A stretch of DNA of 35,530 nt from Mesorhizobium sp. ORS 3324 (GTDB lineage Bacteria > Pseudomonadota > Alphaproteobacteria > Rhizobiales > Rhizobiaceae), in contig LM655196.1 of NCBI GenBank assembly GCA_000824825.2, positions 67,839 to 103,368 on the forward strand. Reading direction: 5' to 3'. The notes under the pieces were generated by a model that saw only the letters and a program-made list of their open reading frames with translations, made no database searches and was not told the origin of the DNA. Below, piece by piece: positions 18,950-27,310 of the stretch; positions within the stretch are counted from its first letter, which is position 1, and each line of letters begins with the position of its first letter. Both the position numbers and the translations under genes were made by a program.

Positions 18950-20263
18950 TCAGGCTCCGTACAGCAACTCGTCCTGCAGTCGGCGCAGGGCGTATAGCCT
19001 CGTCGACTTGTCGGGCGCGGCGTTGTCACCGGTCAGCAGCTCGCCTCTCCTGATTGGCTTCAGCACCTTGCCCCCTTCGAGCAGCCCGACCGGCACGGCG
19101 CGGCTGGCGCGGGCATCGGCGACGGTCATGGTCCAGGAGCGATAGCAGGTCTCGCCGATGGCGTCGAAGGTCTCGCCGGCGGCAAGCTCGCGCTTGGCGA
19201 CGGCGCAGACCTCGGCCACGGGGTTCGGCAACGGCACCATGTCAGGCTTGCCGTAGAGCATGATGCGGGCCGCCGTCAGCGGCACCTCTAGCGAGGTCAG
19301 GTGGTAGGGCCTGAAGAAATTGTAATAGGGGCCGTGGCCGACATGGAGATCGTCCATGCGCTCGACGACGCGCGGATGCGTCGCCTCGACGATGACGAAG
19401 ACGCCGGGCGCCACGCCCTTGCCGATGGTGTAGTCGACGACGCCTTTCTTCGACAGGATGCCGCCGTCCTGGCGCGGGACGAGCACCTTGGCGAGCTGAT
19501 CGCGGTCGGCCTTGGGGCCATGCATGCCCGGAATATCGGGCACCAGGCCGGTGGCGTTGGCGATGGCGCACATCTCGACCATGGTTTTCGAGCCGTCGAC
19601 GAACTCGACCAGCATGCGCGGGTTCATGTTGCGGCGCAGAGCTTCTTCCCGATAGTCGTCGGGGACGGCATCGTGGTTGAGCGGGTTATTCTTGCCCTTG
19701 CCGGCCGAGACGATGGTGTAGCCGAGCGCCGAGGCGAACTCGATCAGTTCCATGCAGCTGGACGGCTCGTCGCCGGCACCGACCGAATAGACCACGCCCA
19801 GCCGGTCGGCCTGCTGCTTGAGGTAGCAGCCGATGGTGACGTCGGCCTCGACATTCATCATCACCAGATGCTTGCCGTGCTCCATGGCCATCAGGTCGAA
19901 ATCGGCGGCGACGCCGGGCTTTCCCGTCGCGTCGACGACGACGTCGATCAGCGGATTGGTGACCAGCATCTCATTCGAGGTGATGGCGATCCTGCCGCTC
20001 TCGATCGCCTGGCTGACCCTGGAGGCGGTGTCGGCTTCGGCGGCCATCGCGTCATCGCCATAGGCGATGCGAATCGCCTCTCGAGCCGTGTGCGGGCGGC
20101 GCGTGGAGATGGCCGCGACCGAAATGCCCGGCATCAGCATGCCCTGCGTCACCAGGTCGGTGCCCATTTCGCCGGAGCCGATGACGCCAATGCGCACGGG
20201 ACGGCCCTCGGCGGCGCGCCGGGCGAGATCGCGGGCAAGCCCGGTCAGAGCGACATTTGTCAT
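18950..20263 (-). CDS. Homoserine-dehydrogenase-like NAD(P)-dependent oxidoreductase with SAF-like C-terminal region
   Basis: The product is 437 residues from ATG 20263. The N-terminal Rossmann motif is VRIGVIGSGEMGTDLVTQGM (residues about 22-41). DVVVDATGKPGVAADFDLMA and HGKHLVMMNVEADVTIGCYL follow, as in the homoserine dehydrogenase-like family of predicted sugar-acid and amino-acid oxidoreductases. The C-terminal ~80 residues (VPVGLLEGGKVLKPIRRGELLTGDN) resemble a SAF domain. It lacks the full homoserine dehydrogenase architecture (no ACT or aspartokinase part), so genuine threonine or methionine biosynthesis is doubtful. No neighbouring gene points to a substrate. The upstream open frame to 20407 has no good start. 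Confidence 0.8.
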   Translation of the reverse strand: MTNVALTGLARDLARRAAEGRPVRIGVIGSGEMGTDLVTQGMLMPGISVAAISTRRPHTAREAIRIAYGDDAMAAEADTASRVSQAIESGRIAITSNEMLVTNPLIDVVVDATGKPGVAADFDLMAMEHGKHLVMMNVEADVTIGCYLKQQADRLGVVYSVGAGDEPSSCMELIEFASALGYTIVSAGKGKNNPLNHDAVPDDYREEALRRNMNPRMLVEFVDGSKTMVEMCAIANATGLVPDIPGMHGPKADRDQLAKVLVPRQDGGILSKKGVVDYTIGKGVAPGVFVIVEATHPRVVERMDDLHVGHGPYYNFFRPYHLTSLEVPLTAARIMLYGKPDMVPLPNPVAEVCAVAKRELAAGETFDAIGETCYRSWTMTVADARASRAVPVGLLEGGKVLKPIRRGELLTGDNAAPDKSTRLYALRRLQDELLYGA

Positions 20264-20780
20264 ACAAGAACGTCCATGCTTTGCTCCGGCCCGCAATACA
20301 GGGAACGATCCCCGTTTGCCAACAAAACCAGCCGCAGATGGCAATTTGCGGCGCACACTTTGCAGAACCGCAGCAGATTTCCCGCAGCCTTCGCGCCTCC
20401 GCGGCATGGCGGGATCGGGTTTCCCGGCAGGCCAACTTCCAAAGGGAAAAGGGATGGTTCAGCTTACGTCAAAATCCGACCCTGGCGCCGGCAGCGGCGG
20501 CCTCGAGCGATTCCCTGAGCGCGTTCGCAATTCGTTAAGAAAACTCGTGGTTGCGGTCGATTTCAACCGAACCGCGATCCGGACAGGCACCGTTTCTGTG
20601 CCATTTTTGCTACAACCGCTGGGTCTAATGGCTGGAATCCTCGCTTTTTGTGGTCCCTAGATCAATAAGCGCTCACATCTTCGGAAAATCTGCTAGATAC
20701 TGACTGAAGGCTCCGGTGGCAGGCTTGGGCAAATAAGCGCTAAAAAAACAACAGGGCGCGGGGATAGTTACGGGGTAGAA
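20264..20780. promoter_or_regulatory. 517-bp divergent intergenic region upstream of the secretion operon
   Basis: This separates the SAF-domain oxidoreductase (minus) from the TolC-like gene (plus). I see no convincing gene; the short open frames crossing it lack ribosome sites and recognisable sequence. The right-hand 130 bp become AT-richer. They contain two identical AATAAGCGCT sequences at 20664-20673 and 20732-20741 and an A7 run at 20742-20748. Promoters for both flanking genes should lie here, but no consensus pair is clear. Confidence 0.5.
20664..20741. repeat. Paired direct repeat AATAAGCGCT
   Basis: Two exact 10-bp copies, 20664-20673 and 20732-20741, are spaced 68 bp start to start. 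Each includes the palindrome AGCGCT. The second ends 39 bp before the start codon of the TolC-like gene. It is a candidate binding site for a regulator of the secretion operon. Confidence 0.5.
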
Positions 20781-22229
20781 ATGACCAGGACGGGTAAAGT
20801 GACCGTCGGCTGGCGGATTGCGCTTGCCATTACGGTATCTATGCTTGCTTGCGGAAGCGCGAGCGCACTCACGCTCAAGGAAGCGGTAGCGGTTGCCGTC
20901 GAGTCCAATCCTGAGATTGGTCAGGCGATCGAAAACCGCGAAGCCATAGAATTCGAGCTGCGTCAGGCAAAAGGCCTTTATCTTCCCAGCGTCGACCTGG
21001 AGGCGTCGACGGGCGTTCGCCGACTGGATAATTCTTCCCGGCGCGCGCTCGACGAGCAGCACGACGCTCTCTACCCGAACGAAGCCGACCTCTCGGTCAC
21101 GCAGACGCTTTATGACAGCGGCGCAAGGCGGGCCGAGCTGGATCGCCAGGCCTCGCGTGTCGACGGGGCGTCCTTCCGGGTGCTGGAACGGTCCGAATTC
21201 ATCGGGCTTTCCGTCGTCCAGGATTATCTCGAATACATGCTGCAGACGTCGATCGTCGCCGAAGCGAAGAAGAACCTCGCCTTCCACCAGTCGATTCTCG
21301 GCGACATCAAGCAGGGCATCGCGGGCGGCGCGCTGAACGATGCCGACCGGCAGCAGGCGGAAGAACGCCTCTATGCCGCGAAGGCGCGGATGCAGGAGGC
21401 CACGGAAGAACTGGAGGCGGCCAAGATCCGCTTCTTCAAGAATGTCGGCAAGCCGCTGACCAGTCCGTCGCGCCCCGCCGATGTCGCCGCCGCGCTGCCG
21501 CGTTCGCTCGACGACGCGATCGGGCTCGCCAGGCAGAACAATCCGCGCGTCCATATGGCCAACAGCGACATCGACGCCGCCGCTTCCCTGGTCAACGCGG
21601 CGCGGGCGAAATACGGCCCCACGATCACCGCCGAGGGCGTCGCCCGGGGCGGATATGACATTGACGGCGACAACGGCGACACCAGCGACCTGCAGGCTCG
21701 GGTCGTGCTGCGCTGGAACCTATATCGTGGCGGCATCGACAAGGCCAACGAGCAGGAGCAGATCCGTCGCACCAGCGAGCAGCGTCTTGCGCTACACCAG
21801 GTGCTGCGCGAAATCGAGGAAGCCGTCCGCACGTCGTGGGACCGTCGCTTCCGCCAGGCGGAGCTCGCCCAGACGCTGCGGCTGCAGGCAGCCACCAACG
21901 AAAAGCTGGTTGCGTCTTACCGCGAGCAGTTCAAGGTCGGACAGCGCTCGCTGCTCGACGTGCTCGACGCACAAAACACGCGTTTCAACACCGCCACGCT
22001 GGCCGACACCTCGTCCTATGCGTCGCTGTTTGCCGAATACCGGCTGCTGGCTGCGACCGGGCAGTTGCTGAAGACGCTGAACATCCAGCCGCCCAAGCAG
22101 GCCACCGCCTACGCACAGACGGAATTCGGCGTGCCGGCGACGGCCGATACCGAAACCTATGCGCGCACCCCGTCCGAGCAGAAGAACGATCTGCCGTTCG
22201 ACATCCTCGCGCCGGTCAGGAAGAAGTAG
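20781..22229 (+). CDS. TolC-family outer-membrane protein of type I secretion (LapE-like)
   Basis: The product is 482 residues. A signal peptide ends near residue 29 (ALAITVSMLACGSASA, then LTLKEAVAVAVESNPEIG). Two outer-membrane efflux repeats follow: residues about 30-235 and about 245-450, the second opening SLDDAIGLARQNNPRVHMAN. The long helical stretches and the LRWNLYRGGIDKANEQEQIR and FKVGQRSLLDVLDAQNT motifs are standard for the AggA/LapE-type channel. It would form the outer-membrane duct for the adjacent ABC exporter and adaptor. It is the first gene of a four-gene operon; 39 bp lead to the ABC gene. Confidence 0.93.
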   Translation: MTRTGKVTVGWRIALAITVSMLACGSASALTLKEAVAVAVESNPEIGQAIENREAIEFELRQAKGLYLPSVDLEASTGVRRLDNSSRRALDEQHDALYPNEADLSVTQTLYDSGARRAELDRQASRVDGASFRVLERSEFIGLSVVQDYLEYMLQTSIVAEAKKNLAFHQSILGDIKQGIAGGALNDADRQQAEERLYAAKARMQEATEELEAAKIRFFKNVGKPLTSPSRPADVAAALPRSLDDAIGLARQNNPRVHMANSDIDAAASLVNAARAKYGPTITAEGVARGGYDIDGDNGDTSDLQARVVLRWNLYRGGIDKANEQEQIRRTSEQRLALHQVLREIEEAVRTSWDRRFRQAELAQTLRLQAATNEKLVASYREQFKVGQRSLLDVLDAQNTRFNTATLADTSSYASLFAEYRLLAATGQLLKTLNIQPPKQATAYAQTEFGVPATADTETYARTPSEQKNDLPFDILAPVRKK

Positions 22230-22268
22230 CCGATGTAGCCATCGATCTCTGTTCCTTCGGGGCGGATC

Positions 22269-24401
22269 GTGAACCAACAACCTAACATCGTCTCGCCCAA
22301 GGAGGCTTTCAAAGCCTGCTTCTCGGCGATTGCAGCCTATCTCGGCCGGCCGAGCGCGGAGACCGTGCTGTTTGCCGGGGTGCCGATTTCGGATACGCGC
22401 ATCGCGCCGGACGACATCAGGCACCTTGCCGAACGCATCGGCCTCGAGGTCCAAGCCTTCAGCCATCGCGACTTCGTGCGGGGTCGCGTCGATCTTCCGG
22501 CCATCGTCTTCCGCACCAATCAGCTGCCGGTCGCGCTGCTCGCCGAGACCGAGACCGGGCAATATCTGACGGCTCCGCAGGAAGACGGCCGCACCACGAT
22601 CGGCAAGTCGGAGCTCGCCGAAAGCTATATCAGTGGCGGCGCCTCCTTCTCGATCACCTATGCCAACGCCGCCGAGGAGATGACGGTCGGCACGGCGCCG
22701 AAGATCGAAAGGCGCCATTGGCTGACCGGAACGATGGGCGCGTTCTGGCGCACCTATTCGAAGGTCGTGCTGTCGGCGATCTTCATCAACATGCTGGCGA
22801 TCGCCTCGCCGATCTTCACCATGAACGTCTACGACCGCATCCTGCCGAACAAGGCGATCGCGACGCTCTGGGTGCTGGCGCTCGGGATCGGGGCGGCGAT
22901 CCTGTTCGACCTGTTGCTGAAGACGGCCCGCGCCTCGCTGATCGACTATGCCGGACGCAAGGCGGATCTGAGGATTTCCTACCTTTTGTTCGAGAAGGTG
23001 CTCAACTCGTCCCTGTCGGCGCGCCCGGGGTCGACCGGCGAATACGCGAACCGCGTGACGCAGTACGAATTCGTGCGTGAGTTCTTCACCTCGAACACCA
23101 TCAGCGTCTTCATCGACACCATTTTCGTCTTCGTCTTCTTGGCTGTTATTTACGCCATCGGCGGCTGGCTGGTGATCATACCGGCCCTGGCCTTCGTCAT
23201 CGCCATCATTGTCGGGCTGGTGACGCAGCGCCGCATCGGCAAGCGCGTCGCCGCTTCGATGAACGAAGCCTCGCAGCGCCAGGCGCTTCTGGTCGAATCC
23301 ATCTCCACGCTGGAGACGATCAAGTCGCTGCGCGCCGAGGCCTATCTGCTGCGCAAATGGGGCGAGCATTCCAAGAACGCGGCCAACACGTCGGAAAAGA
23401 TCAAGGAGCTTTCGGCCGCCGCCGGCAACATCACCGGCGCCATCCAGCAGTTCGTGACGGTTGCGCTGGTGGTTGCCGGCGCCTATGCCTTCGCGGACGG
23501 CCAGGTCTCGACGGGCGCGATCATCGGCACCGTCATGCTGGCGGGCCGCGCGGTCGCGCCGCTCGGCCAGATCGCCATCACGCTCGCCCGCTTCCGCCAG
23601 GCCATGCTGTCGCTCAGGATCATCAACACGATCATGTCGCAGCCGGAGGACCGGCCCGATACGGTCGGCTTCGTCAACCGGCCGATCCGCAGCGGCGCGG
23701 TGCTCTTCAAGAATGTCGGCTTCGCCTATCCGGGCACGGAAAACGAGGTTCTGAGTGGGCTCAATATCGCAATCAGGCCGGGCGAACGGATCGGCATCAT
23801 CGGCCGCATCGGCTCCGGCAAGACCACGATGGGGCGTCTCATCGGCCGGCTCTTCCTGCCGACCTCCGGCGAGCTGCTCATCGACGGCATCGACATGCGC
23901 CAATACCATCCGTCGGAGGTCCGCGCCGCGGTCGGCATCGTCGCGCAGGCCGGCGACCTGTTTTCGGGCACCATCAAGGAGAATCTCTTGATGGCCGCTC
24001 CGGAAGCGACCGACGAGGAGATCATCGATGCCGCCAAGGCCGCTGGCGTTGACGACTTCGTCTCGCGCCATCCGCGCGGCTACGACATGAATGTCGGCGA
24101 GCGGGGCACTAATCTGTCCGGCGGCCAGCGGCAGGCGGTGGCGATCGCGCGGCTGCTTCTGACCAAACCGAAGATCGTCTTCCTGGACGAGCCGTCGGGC
24201 TCGATGGACCTCGCCTCGGAACGGCAGCTGATAAAGCAGCTCAAGGTCGCGTTCGACCGCAACACGACGCTGATCGTGTCGACCCACCGCTACAGCATGC
24301 TGGAGCTCGTCGACCGCCTCATCGTCATCGAGCAGGGCCGCGTGGTCGCGGACGGAGCGAAGGAACAAGTTATCCAGGCATTGCAAAAGGCAAATGCCTG
24401 A
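22269..24401 (+). CDS. Type I secretion ABC transporter permease/ATPase (LapB/LssB-like)
   Basis: The product is 710 residues from GTG 22269 with GGGGCGG upstream. Domains: residues 1-130 are a C39-peptidase-like domain without the catalytic Cys at the usual place (FKACFSAIAAYLGRPSAETV aligns with the LapB-type N-terminus). A six-segment membrane domain spans about 150-430. The ATPase covers about 475-705, with Walker A GRIGSGKT at 512-519, signature LSGGQRQ from 616, Walker B IVFLDEP at 636-642 and the H-loop STHR. This subtype exports large RTX adhesins rather than cleaving leader peptides. The adhesin encoded 3 kb downstream is the obvious substrate. Confidence 0.95.
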   Translation: MNQQPNIVSPKEAFKACFSAIAAYLGRPSAETVLFAGVPISDTRIAPDDIRHLAERIGLEVQAFSHRDFVRGRVDLPAIVFRTNQLPVALLAETETGQYLTAPQEDGRTTIGKSELAESYISGGASFSITYANAAEEMTVGTAPKIERRHWLTGTMGAFWRTYSKVVLSAIFINMLAIASPIFTMNVYDRILPNKAIATLWVLALGIGAAILFDLLLKTARASLIDYAGRKADLRISYLLFEKVLNSSLSARPGSTGEYANRVTQYEFVREFFTSNTISVFIDTIFVFVFLAVIYAIGGWLVIIPALAFVIAIIVGLVTQRRIGKRVAASMNEASQRQALLVESISTLETIKSLRAEAYLLRKWGEHSKNAANTSEKIKELSAAAGNITGAIQQFVTVALVVAGAYAFADGQVSTGAIIGTVMLAGRAVAPLGQIAITLARFRQAMLSLRIINTIMSQPEDRPDTVGFVNRPIRSGAVLFKNVGFAYPGTENEVLSGLNIAIRPGERIGIIGRIGSGKTTMGRLIGRLFLPTSGELLIDGIDMRQYHPSEVRAAVGIVAQAGDLFSGTIKENLLMAAPEATDEEIIDAAKAAGVDDFVSRHPRGYDMNVGERGTNLSGGQRQAVAIARLLLTKPKIVFLDEPSGSMDLASERQLIKQLKVAFDRNTTLIVSTHRYSMLELVDRLIVIEQGRVVADGAKEQVIQALQKANA

Positions 24402-24416
24402 TTGGGGCGTTGGGGA

Positions 24417-25706
24417 ATGCTTGCAAAAGAAGATCGGCCGCCGCTTTTCGCATCGGCGTCCGTCTACATCATAGGGGCACTGTTCGTTGCCTTCACCGCC
24501 TGGGCATCCTTTGCCGAGGTCGATGAGATCGCGCGCGGCGACGGCAAGGTCATTCCCGCCTCCAAGACGCAGATCATCCAGGCGAGCGAGCCCGGCGTCG
24601 TTCAGGAGATCGCGGTCAAGATCGGCCAGACGGTCAAGAAGAACGACCTGATCATCCGGCTCGACAACTCGGGCAACACGTCGAGCCTCGGCGAAGAGCA
24701 GGCCAAGGCGCGGGCGCTGCAGGCGCGCATCGCCCGGCTGAAATACGAGCAGAGCGGCAAAGTCGAGGGGTCGTTCCCCTGCCCAGCGGAAATCCAGAAG
24801 ACGGCCCCGGAAATCTGCGACAACGAGCAGAAGCTGCTGGTCGCGCGGCGCGAGAACTTCGAGGTGAAGCTCTCGGTGCTCAAATCGCGCCTCGATCAGC
24901 GCGAGAAGGAGCTCGACGAGGCGACCGCCAATTCGGATCGCCTGTCCAAGAGCCTGGCCGTCACCGACCAGGAAGCGGCGCTGATCGAACCCTTGGTCAA
25001 GAAGGGACTGATGGCCAAGACCGAGCAGATCCGCGTCGAGCGCGAGCAGACCGACCTGCACGGACAGCTCAACCTCGCTGGCGAGACCATCAAAAAGACG
25101 CAAGCCGCGATCACCGAGGCGCAGCTGCAGGTCAATGAGCTTGGGCTGCAGCTGCAGCAGGAGGCGCTGAGCGACCTGACGCAGGCGCTGGCCGACCTGT
25201 CGGTGGTGGACGAGACCATTCGCGGCGCCACCGACAAGGTGGCGCGGACCGACATCCGCTCGCCCGTCGACGGCATCGTCAACACGCTCGACGTCAACAC
25301 GCTCGGCTCCTTCGTCCAGCCCGGCGCGGTGGTGGCCGGCATCGTGCCGACTTCCGAGACGCTGCTTGTCGAGGCGCGGGTCTCGCCGCGCGACGTCGCC
25401 TTCATCCAGCCGGACCAGGACGCGCTGATCAAGGTCACGGCCTATGATTTCTCGATCTTCGGCGGCATCGAGGGCAAGGTCTCGAACATCACCGCCGACA
25501 GCCTCGTCGACCAGAAGACGGGCGAGCCCTATTACCAGGTTCGCGTCGCGACCGAAAAATCGACGCTGCAAAGGAACGGCAAGACCTATTCGATCATTCC
25601 GGGCATGATCTGCTCGGTCGATATCAAGACAGGGCGCAAGACGATCCTGAATTACCTTTTGAAGCCCATCAACAAGGCGCGGCAGGAGGCGATGAGTGAG
25701 CGATAG
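24417..25706 (+). CDS. HlyD-family periplasmic adaptor of type I secretion (LapC-like)
   Basis: The product is 429 residues from ATG 24417; a TTG at 24402, immediately after the exporter's stop, would add five residues. One membrane anchor lies at residues about 14-35 (VYIIGALFVAFTAWASFAEV). A biotinyl-lipoyl-like strand pair follows (VIPASKTQIIQASEPGVVQE). A long coiled-coil region covers about 95-290, and a beta-barrel domain with TDIRSPVDGIVNTLDVNTLG near 285 continues to PGMICSVDIKTGRKTILNYL at the C-terminus. It links the inner-membrane ABC exporter to the TolC-like channel. The last 11 bases overlap the RHH gene. Confidence 0.94.
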   Translation: MLAKEDRPPLFASASVYIIGALFVAFTAWASFAEVDEIARGDGKVIPASKTQIIQASEPGVVQEIAVKIGQTVKKNDLIIRLDNSGNTSSLGEEQAKARALQARIARLKYEQSGKVEGSFPCPAEIQKTAPEICDNEQKLLVARRENFEVKLSVLKSRLDQREKELDEATANSDRLSKSLAVTDQEAALIEPLVKKGLMAKTEQIRVEREQTDLHGQLNLAGETIKKTQAAITEAQLQVNELGLQLQQEALSDLTQALADLSVVDETIRGATDKVARTDIRSPVDGIVNTLDVNTLGSFVQPGAVVAGIVPTSETLLVEARVSPRDVAFIQPDQDALIKVTAYDFSIFGGIEGKVSNITADSLVDQKTGEPYYQVRVATEKSTLQRNGKTYSIIPGMICSVDIKTGRKTILNYLLKPINKARQEAMSER

Positions 25707-26337
25707 CGCCGCGCATCCCGAACCCCAGCGCGAACGTCTGCTGCCGTGGCTTGCGGCCGAGGATTTCGGCGCGGAGTTCCGGGTCGTAGCGCGCGGCGGC
25801 GTGCGCCGCGGCATCCGGATGGAGCGAGCCTTCTGGGCCTCGCTGAAGCAGATGGCCGAAAGCCGCAAATGCACGATCGGCATGCTGGTCGAGGAGATCG
25901 CCGAGAACCATCCCGACCAGGGCAATCTCACCTCGGCGATCAGGGTCGCGTGCATGCGCGGGCTGGCCGAGGAAAGCATGGAGCTGCGCAAGCTGGCCTC
26001 GATCCGGACCATCAACGCGATCCTGGTCGCCTGCCCCTCGCCCGCCTTCGCGCTGTCGTCGTTGAAGAAGATCTTGGCGTTCAACACGCCCTTCCAGCAA
26101 TTGGTCAGGCGCCAATTGCCGAACGCATCGGGCGATGACGGGCGGCAGGACCTCAAGCTGGCGCTGGACCTCAACGTCACCGACATTTTCGCCCGGCTCG
26201 AAGCCAATGGCGAGACGCCTGTCACCACCGGCTTCGTCATCGGCGCCGGCGAGCGCCGCTACCGCGGCCAGCTCAGCGCCGTGCGCGCGCCCGTGGCCGA
26301 GCCGGAATTGTTGATGGCTTTCGTCTTCAACGGCTAA
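25696..26337 (+). CDS. Ribbon-helix-helix domain protein with unrecognised C-terminal half
   Basis: The product is 213 residues from GTG 25696; GGAGG at 25685-25689 sits six bases upstream. It overlaps the adaptor gene by 11 bp, so it is translated as the last gene of the secretion operon. Residues about 24-92 match the RHH_4-type ribbon-helix-helix domain of alphaproteobacteria: FRVVARGGVRRGIRMERAFW, then LKQMAESRKCTIGMLVEEIA and LTSAIRVACMRGL. Stand-alone RHH_4 proteins are usually under 100 residues. Here about 120 more follow, with a helical stretch and a beta-rich end (FVIGAGERRYRGQLSAVRAP) that I do not recognise. DNA binding and a regulatory role are inference. Its 3' end overlaps the end of the convergent protease gene by 11 bp. 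Confidence 0.8.
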   Translation: MSDSAAHPEPQRERLLPWLAAEDFGAEFRVVARGGVRRGIRMERAFWASLKQMAESRKCTIGMLVEEIAENHPDQGNLTSAIRVACMRGLAEESMELRKLASIRTINAILVACPSPAFALSSLKKILAFNTPFQQLVRRQLPNASGDDGRQDLKLALDLNVTDIFARLEANGETPVTTGFVIGAGERRYRGQLSAVRAPVAEPELLMAFVFNG

Positions 26338-27310
26338 TCTGTTTCGAACCGGTGCTTGCGCTACCAGGCGTCACATCCAGATCAGGCGAAGACCCCTCGC
26401 CGGGCACCACTCTAGCGAAGCCGCCGGCGATGTCGGCGATCTGCGCGCCGGACTTCGATCCGTGGATCCAGGCGCGATCGGTGCTGAACGAATAGAGCGG
26501 GACATAGTCGGGAAGATCGCGGTCCATCGCCACATTGTTGCTCAAGCTGTCCAGGATGAAGGCGCCGCTTCCGGTGCTCACCGACAACACGGCGTGGAAG
26601 AATTTCCGGCGCCGGTCCTGCAGCACGACGAGCGACATGCTCTCAGCCGGGATGCCCGCGCGCAGCAGCGCCGCCATTTTCAGGATGGCGAAGTCCTCGC
26701 AATCCCCCGCCCGGTGTTCGAGAATTTCCGAAGGCTTCGCCCAGTAGTCCAACACACCGTAGACGGCCATATCCGACTTATAGGCGATCAGCCGGTTGAT
26801 GCTGCTGTTGACGAAGGTGAGCTTGTCGCGGAAGCCCTTGCTGCTCGCGATGTTGATGATCTCGGAAAATGCCGCGTTCTCATGGTCGCAGGCGCTGCCC
26901 GCCGTGCAGTCGACGATTGCCTTGTAGACAGGGGCCCAGCGCGCGGCGACCGGGAAGTTGTGCATGGACAAGGCCACCGACCCGAACACGCCCGGAATGA
27001 TCGCGGCGGTCTGGATCGGGTCGATGCCCGGGGCGGCCTCTTCGCTCGAACGAGCCGCCGTCGCGCTAGCTTCGAGCGGTCCATAGGGGCTGACGACACC
27101 CATTATCCGGTGGGCGGCGACGGGCTGCCAAGGCTGCAATCTGGTCAGCGAAATGCCGCCGAGAAGGACCGGCTGAGGCACCGTTTGAGCAGCAGGATTT
27201 CCGAGGGGAATCGTGCCCGCCGATGAGGGCGCCGGCAGACCGGCGAGGCCAATTGCCAGCAGGAGAAGCTTGATCCCCGACGTCCCCTGGGCAGGTATTT
27301 TTATTTTCAT
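26327..27310 (-). CDS. LapG-type bacterial transglutaminase-like cysteine protease (BTLCP, peptidase C93)
   Basis: The product is 327 residues from ATG 27310, with AGGTGG six bases upstream (a GTG at 27319 would add three residues). The signal peptide core is IKLLLLAIGLAGLPAPSSA, so it is periplasmic. After a variable stretch, the BTLCP domain fills about residues 110-300. The catalytic triad is visible as Cys204 in HRAGDCEDFAILK, His239 in RKFFHAVLSV and Asp254 in FILDSLSN. In Pseudomonas, LapG cuts the N-terminus of the adhesin LapA and frees it from the surface unless held by LapD. Placement between the exporter operon and the adhesin gene argues for the same substrate relation here. The gene is divergent from the adhesin. 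Confidence 0.92.
   Translation of the reverse strand: MKIKIPAQGTSGIKLLLLAIGLAGLPAPSSAGTIPLGNPAAQTVPQPVLLGGISLTRLQPWQPVAAHRIMGVVSPYGPLEASATAARSSEEAAPGIDPIQTAAIIPGVFGSVALSMHNFPVAARWAPVYKAIVDCTAGSACDHENAAFSEIINIASSKGFRDKLTFVNSSINRLIAYKSDMAVYGVLDYWAKPSEILEHRAGDCEDFAILKMAALLRAGIPAESMSLVVLQDRRRKFFHAVLSVSTGSGAFILDSLSNNVAMDRDLPDYVPLYSFSTDRAWIHGSKSGAQIADIAGGFARVVPGEGSSPDLDVTPGSASTGSKQISR

Noticed and set aside
20067..20660. Open frames through the gap before the TolC-like gene
   Set aside because: They start inside the opposite oxidoreductase gene, lack ribosome sites and show no recognisable sequence.
21792..26240. A 1482-codon open frame on the minus strand across the secretion operon
   Set aside because: It runs antisense to three well-recognised genes, is rich in Arg/Asp/His/Leu without any domain, and results from the high third-position GC of the true genes.
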